A stretch of 54,181 bases of DNA from NCBI RefSeq assembly GCF_900156575.1, contig NZ_FTNY01000010.1, positions 1 to 54,181 on the forward strand. Direction: 5' to 3'. Position numbers and translations under genes: made by a program. This DNA comes from Chryseobacterium shigense. GTDB lineage: Bacteria; Bacteroidota; Bacteroidia; Flavobacteriales; Weeksellaceae. The notes below the pieces were generated by a model. That model ran no database searches and had not been told where the DNA came from. It saw only the letters and a list, made by a program, of their open reading frames with translations. Positions 1-7,444 of this stretch are shown one piece after another; within the stretch, counting starts at the first letter, position 1, and each line of letters begins with the position of its first letter.

Positions 1-43
1 GGCAGAGTAATTAAATGTAGGGAAGAAAACTTTAATTAAAAAA

Positions 44-68
44 AAACCTACTGATGATCAGTAGGTTT
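44..68 (-). terminator. Hairpin terminator, probably the displaced original tRNA-Ser terminator
   Basis: A perfect 12-bp inverted repeat with a one-base centre (arms 44-55 and 57-68) is followed on the minus strand by a T-run (A-run at 35-43 on the plus strand). It lies 12 bp beyond the left att repeat, as the tRNA-Ser terminator lies 22 bp beyond the right one. The inference is that it ended tRNA-Ser before the island inserted. Confidence 0.65.
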
Positions 69-80
69 ATGTTTAACTTT

Positions 81-95
81 AGCGGAGAGAGAGGG
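81..95. repeat. Left attachment repeat of the island (attL-like)
   Basis: The 15 bases AGCGGAGAGAGAGGG are identical, in the same orientation, to 45991-46005, where they form the 3' end of tRNA-Ser on the minus strand. Flanking bases differ (T/C before, T/A after), so the identity block ends here. A non-tRNA copy of a tRNA 3' end facing the integrase across 46 kb is the standard signature of site-specific integration. Confidence 0.75.
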
Positions 96-408
96 TTTTT
101 GTAACTTCTTCTCGTCCTTTTATTGATAAGCGTTTCGCTGTAGCATCTTGTGAAAGGCCTTAAATAGGGCATTTGCAAAAAGCGGTAAAATCCAATATAA
201 AAATTTTACGTAGTAAAAGTAGAAATTTTCGTTCGGATTTACAAGTAAAGATTGGTAAATTTTGAACACTTTTTTTCAATTGATAATTGGAATTCAATAT
301 TCTTTTTATTCTTGGGATATTTCTTAGCTGAAAATATTTTTAAAAGAAAACGAAGAAAAAATCCTAAAAAAAGAAAAAAAGAAAGCCTTATGGAAAGTTA
401 GCGAGGCA

Positions 409-497
409 TTCTGTCAAGGTTTTTTCTGAAAAAGTTTTGCTTATATTTATACGCAAAAACTTTTTCTGAAAATCCAGAGGGCTTGACCTTGACAGAA
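409..497. repeat. 89-bp nested dyad near the left island end
   Basis: The outer arms are a perfect 12-bp inverted repeat (409-420 and 486-497). Inside lie a second, nearly perfect 13/14-bp pair (428-440 and 453-466) and a 12-base direct repeat TTTTTCTGAAAA (421-432, 461-472). No ORF is supported between 96 and 580, and the rest of that stretch is AT-rich without visible signal. The dyad could be a recombination or transfer site, a processed RNA, or a terminator for mcrC, which ends at 581 on the minus strand. Confidence 0.5.
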
Positions 498-580
498 TTT
501 GGCTGGTAGACTAGAGAGCGAACTATCTTTGGCTTCTGTTTTTATTTTTGTCCTCGTCTCGTATTAACTTATATTGAAAT

Positions 581-2017
581 TTAAATTGTAGGCAAAGAAA
601 CGCCTATTTTATAGACATTATGATAAGCATTGATTTCTGTATTTAATAAATTTTCTATACTTAGAGATTCATTCTCATTTTTATCAAGTGGTTTCGGATA
701 GATTATTAAACAAGGTATCTCTTCATTATTATCTTTTTTTAAACCTACTTTTTCTCTTACCTTATTTAATCTTGAATATCCAGCAACTTGTCTGATATCT
801 TCGTGGATTTGACCATAATTATATTTGAGTTTATATTTTGTATCTACGACAATCTGCGTATCTCCTGCAGAAATCAAAAAATCAAGAGAATTACCATGCG
901 TTCCAAATTGATAATTAAGATTATTTGCGGTGAGTTGAGGATTATCCCTGAGTAGTTTTGAAAATACAAACAATTCAAACATTTTAGGCATATCAATCCA
1001 AAAAGGAGGCGTTGAAATACTTTCTCCTGCCGTTTTGATGATATTATAAGAAAATCTTTTTAAGATGAGATTACCCGTTTTAATAGCGACTTTATATTCT
1101 TTAAAAAACGGGTTATGCTTATAGTGTTTAATCTCCTGTAAATTAATCTCCGGACCTATATGCTCAAATACAGGTCTGATATAATTAATCATCCAAGAAA
1201 TTTGGTTTTTATCTTTAAAATAATTTTTATGATTTTCTACATATTGAGTACAAAACTGAAACACTTTCTTCAAGAATCGGTTTTCTGTAGAGTCTTCTCC
1301 AAAAACTTGATACTCACAAACGGTATTGGTAAAACGGTTCTTTAGTATATTTTTTTTAATCTGCTGCCCAACCAAAATTTTACCTTTCACTCTATTCGGT
1401 AAATTTTCCTGAACCTTATAGTAAGACTTTTTTAAGCCCTTCTTGGCAATATCTTTCAATAAATTGAGGAACTTTATAACTAAAAAAGGAGTTAGCAAAT
1501 CTTGCTTTTGCTGAATTGGAATTTCGGGCTTGTTCCAATCAATCAAAAGTAGATTATCAGTATGACTAGATAAATCTGCATGAGACATAATCTCAACGAG
1601 CATCCCAATGACATCTAATTCTTTTTCGCTCGTAACTTTTTTTATTTCAGACTCTGCTTCTTGATTAAACTGTATTATCTTTTCTTCCGAAATATTCTCA
1701 TCATTAGTTTCAACAACTTTTTCAAAGACTTCTGTAACAGATGAATTTAATTTGGGTTCCACATGAATATATCGGTCTTGAGTTAGCCAATCAATACCAA
1801 CAAAATAATCTGAATTTAAAATTATTTCATTTTCAATAATTTTACAAGAATAACAATAATAATCTCTTCCTCTTTCTCTTTTAAAAGTACGAGGTTGTAT
1901 ATTTATTTTTAATCCGGTTGTATTAATCAAGTACTTTTTCTCATCTACTACATTAAAATTAGCATCCATTACAATACTTAATGTTGTAATGTCATGTTCT
2001 TTTAAAAGAATACCCAT
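581..2017 (-). CDS. mcrC: McrC-like nuclease subunit of a McrBC-type restriction system
   Basis: McrC supplies the DNA-cleaving subunit that partners the GTP-driven motor McrB in restriction of modified DNA. The 478-residue protein has the McrC layout. The middle part carries VKGKILVGQQI (210-220) and VCEYQVFGEDSTENR (233-247), close to the usual R/KGxI and CEYDEF-D-ENR motifs. A C-terminal PD-(D/E)xK nuclease follows, with LDF (D379) and VVDTKYK (D392, K394), then an EDIRQ segment. The start follows the mcrB stop directly (2018), so the two are translationally coupled and this is the last gene of the operon running from 7115. A modified-base target is inferred from the family; the actual substrate cannot be read. 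Confidence 0.88.
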   Translation of the reverse strand: MGILLKEHDITTLSIVMDANFNVVDEKKYLINTTGLKINIQPRTFKRERGRDYYCYSCKIIENEIILNSDYFVGIDWLTQDRYIHVEPKLNSSVTEVFEKVVETNDENISEEKIIQFNQEAESEIKKVTSEKELDVIGMLVEIMSHADLSSHTDNLLLIDWNKPEIPIQQKQDLLTPFLVIKFLNLLKDIAKKGLKKSYYKVQENLPNRVKGKILVGQQIKKNILKNRFTNTVCEYQVFGEDSTENRFLKKVFQFCTQYVENHKNYFKDKNQISWMINYIRPVFEHIGPEINLQEIKHYKHNPFFKEYKVAIKTGNLILKRFSYNIIKTAGESISTPPFWIDMPKMFELFVFSKLLRDNPQLTANNLNYQFGTHGNSLDFLISAGDTQIVVDTKYKLKYNYGQIHEDIRQVAGYSRLNKVREKVGLKKDNNEEIPCLIIYPKPLDKNENESLSIENLLNTEINAYHNVYKIGVSLPTI

Positions 2018-4018
2018 TTAGAGAGCTTTTATGTAATCCTCAATAGCTTTTCCATCGACTTTTCCAATCAAGATACCATCTTTCACATACTCTAATAAGA
2101 TGGGCTTGATTTCATAATCAATACGAATTCTAAAATCTTCTGGCTCTAAAAGATTTTCTGCTAACTTCTTCTGTATAAAATATGAATGTCCAAGCCATAC
2201 ATCCTCGGGTCTAAATTCTTCAGAAAGAGTTTTTGCCCGTTTTAGAGCAACTTTTTCGTTAGAGATATGCTCATCATAATTCTCAATAAATAATGTACTT
2301 ACTTCTCTGAATAAATCTTTATGAAAAATAATTTTATCGTCATTTAACTCTTTTGGCAAAACATCTACAAAAGCAAATCTTCTTCTAATCGCATAATCTA
2401 TATGACCAACACTTCTATCTGCTGTGTTCATTGTTCCTATATCATAAAGATTTGAAGGTAATGTAATTTTATTGCCTTCACCATCTATCTCATACAAACT
2501 ATCTACTTCTTTTCCTCTATATTCTAGTGCATAAATAAGCTCTCCTAAAACTGAAGATAGATTAGCACGGTTAATTTCATCGATAATCAGAACGTAATTA
2601 TTATCCTGGTTATCTTTCGCATCAAGTGCTAATTTTATAAGCGACCTATCTTCTGCTTTGTAAATTATACCTTCACCTTTATCATTGGGTGTTGCAACAA
2701 TTCCTCTTACAAAGTCTTCATAAGTATAGCTTGGGTGGAACTGAATTAAGTTAGGTTTTCTAGAAACATCAAGTTCATTCGAATCCTCATAAAGATTTCC
2801 ATCTTTTTTCAAATCAAATTTAGAATATAAAAAATGCATAAAATCTAAGGTTGTTATATCTGATGGATATCTATTTTTATATTCATTGAAAAGATTTTGG
2901 ACATTTTTATTTAATTCAATAGTAGCTATCTTTTTAAAAGACATGTCAAAAATCTTCATTAAATTAACTAATGATGTTCTTCCATTTATTGGAAAATACT
3001 TTTCAGGATAATACGAATTAAGTATTTTGATAATAAAGCTATCCCCAAATAATTTTGATGCTTCAGCAATATTTTCTTTTTCAGCTAAATCGCTTAAAGC
3101 ATTTTGTATATTAACTAACATATCAAAAATACCTTCTTTAAGGAATTTAGTCAATCGGTAATCCTCATCGGTTTTACTGAAATATATTACATAATTACCA
3201 GAGTTACCTGGTGTGAATTTCCCATATTTATCTAAACCTTTTTCTATCCACCAACAAAAGTTTGTATTATTTCTTTTTCCAATACAATAATCATCTAATT
3301 CCATTTTAGAAAACTGGTCTTTGGGAAAAAAATCATAAAATTCTTCTAATCTATTTTTAAAGTTTTCATTGTATATTTTATCTGATTTACCTAGCTTAAA
3401 AAAATTCTCAATGAGCTCTTTTGGAGATAGATTTTGAGGATTATCATTCAGAAGGTCATTAGCGATTTCTTTTGCTAACCTTGTCTTTCCAGTTCCAGGA
3501 GGTCCTTGTAAGATGATTTGTTTCTTGTATTTTAAAATATCTATTTTCTTTTGTGATTCCATTTTTTTATTCTCTAAATTATGCCATTGCCAAATAAAAT
3601 TGTTAGTAGCGTTATCATTTTCGCAAAATGTCAAAGTCTTAGATGCTTGTATATGTTTTGTATTATACTCCTTTAATATGTTATTTAATAAATTTTGATG
3701 AATATTTTGATCATAAAAATTTATTATTTCAATATTTCTTCTTAAAGGAAACCAATCAAATTCATAATTTGAATTTTCTTCAACATAATAATCTCCCATT
3801 ATCTTAACTAAAGCTATAGGAGTTGTAGTTTCTCTAACCATGACAATATCCCCAATTTTCATATCATTTTTAAAATATTTAGGATCTGAAACTGGATTTC
3901 CGTTCTTATCTTCCCAATATTCACCTAGACCAATAGCTTTTTTTGTTTTTAAAACTTCTTTTATAGTGTCTATCGATAGTTTATCGTCTGGTTGCAATTG
4001 TAAATGCCAATAATTCAT
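2018..4018 (-). CDS. mcrB: McrB-like AAA+ GTPase with N-terminal EVE/PUA-like reader
   Basis: This is the motor subunit of a McrBC-type modification-dependent restriction system. The 666-residue protein has Walker A GPPGTGKT (172-179), Walker B LIIDE (477-481) followed by INRANLS as in McrB, sensor GTMNTADRS (528-536) and an arginine-finger region RRRF (546-549). The first 100 residues (starting MNYWHLQL, with KIGDIVMVRE and ALVKIMG) resemble EVE/PUA-like modified-base readers rather than E. coli McrB's own domain. An insert at about 200-400 separates Walker A from Walker B. The gene follows the 100-residue gene by 4 bp and abuts mcrC. The reader assignment is less certain than the AAA+ assignment. 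Confidence 0.88.
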   Translation of the reverse strand: MNYWHLQLQPDDKLSIDTIKEVLKTKKAIGLGEYWEDKNGNPVSDPKYFKNDMKIGDIVMVRETTTPIALVKIMGDYYVEENSNYEFDWFPLRRNIEIINFYDQNIHQNLLNNILKEYNTKHIQASKTLTFCENDNATNNFIWQWHNLENKKMESQKKIDILKYKKQIILQGPPGTGKTRLAKEIANDLLNDNPQNLSPKELIENFFKLGKSDKIYNENFKNRLEEFYDFFPKDQFSKMELDDYCIGKRNNTNFCWWIEKGLDKYGKFTPGNSGNYVIYFSKTDEDYRLTKFLKEGIFDMLVNIQNALSDLAEKENIAEASKLFGDSFIIKILNSYYPEKYFPINGRTSLVNLMKIFDMSFKKIATIELNKNVQNLFNEYKNRYPSDITTLDFMHFLYSKFDLKKDGNLYEDSNELDVSRKPNLIQFHPSYTYEDFVRGIVATPNDKGEGIIYKAEDRSLIKLALDAKDNQDNNYVLIIDEINRANLSSVLGELIYALEYRGKEVDSLYEIDGEGNKITLPSNLYDIGTMNTADRSVGHIDYAIRRRFAFVDVLPKELNDDKIIFHKDLFREVSTLFIENYDEHISNEKVALKRAKTLSEEFRPEDVWLGHSYFIQKKLAENLLEPEDFRIRIDYEIKPILLEYVKDGILIGKVDGKAIEDYIKAL

Positions 4019-4022
4019 AACT

Positions 4023-4325
4023 TTATCTAATGACTTTAATTTGATTTACAAAATGTGATTCTAACATTCTTTCCAATAATTGAAATGCCCTTGAATCGGC
4101 AAAATCACTTGTGCCACTGGAATGAAAAACAAATTCTAAAATTCCTTTGGGATCATCAATATAGTATTCAAAATAAAAATGATTAGCATACTGTTCTCCT
4201 CTATGGGAGATAGCCTTCCCTGAATCATCGAGTTCCCAAGACCGAATCTCATTATTTATAATTTTATCATTGATTTCATTTTGCAAGTCTTTAGGACTTT
4301 TTGTAGATACTTTTAAAGTTTTCAT
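4023..4325 (-). CDS. Small unknown protein (100 aa) inside the HNH-McrBC operon
   Basis: I do not recognise this protein. It has 100 residues, starts MKTLKVSTKSPKDLQNEIND, and reads as a compact alpha/beta fold with an aromatic strand (HFYFEYYID) and a conserved-looking segment FVFHSSGTSDFADSRAFQLLE. There is no signal peptide or membrane segment. It starts 50 bp after the HNH gene and ends 4 bp before mcrB, so it is surely co-transcribed and probably a dedicated accessory or inhibitor. The coding frame is open throughout and has the same AT-rich codon use as its neighbours. Confidence 0.7.
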   Translation of the reverse strand: MKTLKVSTKSPKDLQNEINDKIINNEIRSWELDDSGKAISHRGEQYANHFYFEYYIDDPKGILEFVFHSSGTSDFADSRAFQLLERMLESHFVNQIKVIR

Positions 4326-4375
4326 TGGTTACAATTTTTTATGTTTAATATTTAAAGTTTCTTTATTCAGATAAA

Positions 4376-5383
4376 TTATATCAATCCCAATTGCTTTGCA
4401 AGATCTTGGGTATATTTTGCCATGGGCCTTTTAAATGTTTCAGAAGAATTAGCATAGTTGCCTATTATCAACTTTTCAAGAATATTCTTATCAGGAAATA
4501 AATCATGAAAATTTTTGAGCAAACTTTTATTATAAGCATTTGTGTAAACTTTAGCCTTGTGTAAAAGCTCTTCAGCTACATCATTTTGAGTATCATAGAT
4601 ACCTTGTATTCCAAAGATTTTATTATATTCATTTATCAAATCATAATCCCCATCAATAGAGTCGAAGTGAATTTTTAATTTTGAAACGTCAGGTGTTTTT
4701 TCTAGCCAGTAATTAATGACGGTTTCATCATCAATCCAAAAATTAAATAAGTCTAATTTAGATGGATCATAAGTATAAAGTTCAAATTTTATATCTAATT
4801 TAGATTTTGCCCTATTACAATTTCCACAAACAGGATAAAGATTATAAAAGGAAGTGCATAAAAATGGATATTGTGATTTAGAATGATAATGGTCTAATTC
4901 AAATTTTGCCAATACTTTAGGTTTTCTTTTTTTCTCTTTTTTATCATAAAATGAAATCTCAGATATAATTGCTAATTGAGAATTACAGTAAACACAAGTC
5001 TTGATTCCAGAAGAACTAACAAATTGACGAAATTCTGAACTTCTTAGCTCATCATACCTCATTGCTTTTACTATTAATTCATGAAATTTTAATTTATCCT
5101 TTGTCTTCAACTTGCTTTCTAGTATGTCACTTTTAGCAATTGTTTGAAAAGAAGTTATTAACAACCTCATTTCTTCAGGAGACGCTTTTAAAATTTCTTG
5201 ATATTGATCAATAATTTTTTGAACATATTGTTTTTGTACCCTATGCTTCATTTGCAAACTATCCCTCAGTTTCTTGAGTTCATCAAGAGGAGTTTTAAAG
5301 TTTGCATTTCTACCCGTAAATAAGTTTTTACTGTAGTTTTCAGCCTTAATCTCTAATTCACTATCTATCAGAATTCTTCTCAT
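4376..5383 (-). CDS. HNH endonuclease of a Septu-like ATPase-HNH pair (copy 1)
   Basis: A predicted metal-dependent nuclease and likely effector partner of the ATPase upstream. The 335-residue protein has a Zn-ribbon HNH core: C130-x2-C133, FELDHYHSK (D164, H165), NLYPVCGNCN (N181, C186, C189, N190). About 125 helical residues precede it. The start codon lies 23 bp inside the ATPase gene, so translation is coupled. The layout (SMC-like ATPase, then HNH nuclease) is that of PtuA-PtuB in Septu and of the retron Ec78 effectors. A second, diverged copy lies at 36010-36978 with identical spacing of the first cysteine pair. Family assignment is from motifs; the defence role is by analogy. Confidence 0.8.
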   Translation of the reverse strand: MRRILIDSELEIKAENYSKNLFTGRNANFKTPLDELKKLRDSLQMKHRVQKQYVQKIIDQYQEILKASPEEMRLLITSFQTIAKSDILESKLKTKDKLKFHELIVKAMRYDELRSSEFRQFVSSSGIKTCVYCNSQLAIISEISFYDKKEKKRKPKVLAKFELDHYHSKSQYPFLCTSFYNLYPVCGNCNRAKSKLDIKFELYTYDPSKLDLFNFWIDDETVINYWLEKTPDVSKLKIHFDSIDGDYDLINEYNKIFGIQGIYDTQNDVAEELLHKAKVYTNAYNKSLLKNFHDLFPDKNILEKLIIGNYANSSETFKRPMAKYTQDLAKQLGLI

Positions 5384-7115
5384 TTAATTCTTTAAGTTTT
5401 TGTTGAAGTTCATTGATTTTAGATTCCAAATCCTCCTTTTCTGAGATATTAAATTTGATATCAAATAGTGATTGTAGTCTCTCTTGAATAACTGGCTCAC
5501 CTATAATTTCAATTAATTGCAGGGCTGAATTTTCATCCCATGATTCAATTGGTTGTTGATTATTTAGTCCAACTGGTAACTCCGTATCGAATGTTAAAAA
5601 TGAAACTAAATCCTGAATTTTCTCTTTTGCAAAATCTCCCATTAAACCATCCGAGATAAAAAAGCTATCTGCTAAAAGTTCATGAACGTTTGCGCCAAAT
5701 GTTTCTATGTTCTGTTCACTTATTATAGTCTGCCCTTCATCATTTTTATCTAAGAAAATGACATTCTGTTTTGGCACGTCAGATAATGCCAAGGGATCAT
5801 GGGTAGTAAAAATTATTTGTATCTTTTTTCCTTTAAAAATTACTGGTAAAATTTTAATCAATAAAGAAATGTAGCGTTTTTTCCATGTTGGGTGGAAAGA
5901 AAGGTCAGCTTCATCTAATAAAATAAGATATGTTTCAAATTCATTTTCAAAATTAAATTCTCCATTGGATATTGCGATTGCCAACTTGTACATTTGTGAA
6001 AAAAGCTCGTACATAGAACGCTCTCCATTACTTAGCAGTATATCTGTACTTAATCTTAAAATGGGATAATCATCATAAGTAAAACTAGACTTGAACGCTC
6101 TAATAAAATTTTGATACTTTATAATAAAATTATATGTAACATCTGAATTTACAGAAAATTTCGTCCAGTTTGAAAAATTTTGCTGCTCTTCCACTATTGA
6201 AAGTAAGACATCTGTAAATTCTTTTATTTCTTTAAATGGTAAAAATAGAGGGTTAGAACTACTGGATAATTTAAAGTATGTTTTTTCAATAATCCAATAA
6301 AATGCTTCTTTGTAAGAAGTTATATTTTCTAGCTCAGAAATTTGTTCGTCAATAAAGCCTTCTTGCAAATATTTATTACCGGTTCTTTCTAAAATTCTTT
6401 TAACCTTTAAGATTACTGCGTTAATTACTTCTAATTCTAAACGAATCCTATATGAGGTTTCATTATATTCTTCATTATGATTGATTTCTTCACCAGTTAA
6501 TCCTAATTCATCGATTTTTCGCTGCTCTCTTTCCACACGTTCTTCATCCTTTTTCTGATCTAGTTTATCAAAGTAAGGTCTCAAATCCATAGAAATATTC
6601 CAATCATCTTCTTTCAATTTAAGAAGTGAGATTTCATATTTTTCAATATAAGGTAAGCCCAAATCTAATAAAAGAGAGTTTAACTCTTCATTTTTCTTAA
6701 GTTGAATTAAATCTAAATAAAATTCTGAATTATGAATTTCAAGCATTTCGGTAACTCCAACTTCATCTCCTCGTAATTCTCTTTTTAATCTTGAATATTG
6801 AGAGAGATTAATGACTGTATTATCTTCAAACTGGTCATTTTCATAACTTAAGTTAGATGAATAATAAATCTTTAAAAAAGTAGAATTAGAAACTTCTTCC
6901 CCCAAGTCATTTACTATATCTATATACGAATCTTTTATTGATCTTAGTATGCTTGTTTTGCCCGTTCCATTCTTGCCTACAATAGCGGAAACCATACTAA
7001 TATTTTCTCCCCAAAAAGAACCTTTAACAGAGCCTAAATTTAATTCTATTTCAGCTTCTTCATCTTTAAACAAAAAAGGGAAATTTGCGGCGTTAAATCT
7101 AATTTTTTGAATCAT
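5361..7115 (-). CDS. SMC/ABC-like ATPase of a Septu-like pair (PtuA-like, copy 1)
   Basis: A predicted ABC-class ATPase that senses or assembles with the HNH nuclease. The 584-residue protein has Walker A GKNGTGKTS (47-55), signature LSNGERS (361-367), Walker B LILLDEAD (397-404), H-loop THD (438-440) and then GANVHELLADSFF (474-486). A helical insertion separates the ATPase halves, and the C-terminus (ESKINELQQKLKELNEKN) is a short coiled coil. It is the first gene of a five-gene minus-strand operon (ATPase, HNH, unknown, mcrB, mcrC). The GANxHDLL-type motif also occurs in the ATPase at 36982-39390, so the two pairs share ancestry. OLD-family ATPases look similar but end in a Toprim domain, which is absent here. 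Confidence 0.8.
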   Translation of the reverse strand: MIQKIRFNAANFPFLFKDEEAEIELNLGSVKGSFWGENISMVSAIVGKNGTGKTSILRSIKDSYIDIVNDLGEEVSNSTFLKIYYSSNLSYENDQFEDNTVINLSQYSRLKRELRGDEVGVTEMLEIHNSEFYLDLIQLKKNEELNSLLLDLGLPYIEKYEISLLKLKEDDWNISMDLRPYFDKLDQKKDEERVEREQRKIDELGLTGEEINHNEEYNETSYRIRLELEVINAVILKVKRILERTGNKYLQEGFIDEQISELENITSYKEAFYWIIEKTYFKLSSSSNPLFLPFKEIKEFTDVLLSIVEEQQNFSNWTKFSVNSDVTYNFIIKYQNFIRAFKSSFTYDDYPILRLSTDILLSNGERSMYELFSQMYKLAIAISNGEFNFENEFETYLILLDEADLSFHPTWKKRYISLLIKILPVIFKGKKIQIIFTTHDPLALSDVPKQNVIFLDKNDEGQTIISEQNIETFGANVHELLADSFFISDGLMGDFAKEKIQDLVSFLTFDTELPVGLNNQQPIESWDENSALQLIEIIGEPVIQERLQSLFDIKFNISEKEDLESKINELQQKLKELNEKNSDR

Positions 7116-7404
7116 TTATTATTATTTACTTTCTTAATTTTAATTGCCTTTTCAATGGTCATTAACTTTTACAAAAACTAAATACGAAAACACATTAAGC
7201 TTGGTGATATTTAATTCCCAAGACTTTCTAAATAAGTTTCTCACACCAAAATATTTTAAACAATAGGTTAAAACCATTTTAGACAAAAAACTTTAATCAT
7301 TTTTTTAATAGGTTCTCTTTATTTAGTTTTTTTATATGTAGTTTGAGTCTCTAAAGATTGAATATTTCCAAAATTCAAAATTATCCAATACAATAGATTA
7401 AAAC

Positions 7405-7420
7405 TTACGGGAATCCGTAA
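7405..7420. promoter_or_regulatory. Palindrome TTACGG-N4-CCGTAA between two defence operons
   Basis: A perfect 6-bp dyad with a 4-bp centre lies in the 329-bp gap between the hsdR stop (7445) and the ATPase start (7115), both read leftward. The only other copy I found is at 32820-32835, just ahead of the SF2 helicase. A shared operator is possible. The remainder of the gap is AT-rich; it must hold the promoter of the ATPase-HNH-McrBC operon, but I could not fix its boxes. Confidence 0.4.
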
Positions 7421-7444
7421 AAGCCATTCTTTTTATTTTAATCC

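Noticed and set aside
5361..7115. OLD-family nuclease-ATPase
   Set aside because: The protein ends soon after the H-loop region without the Toprim domain that defines OLD proteins, and its partner is an HNH protein.
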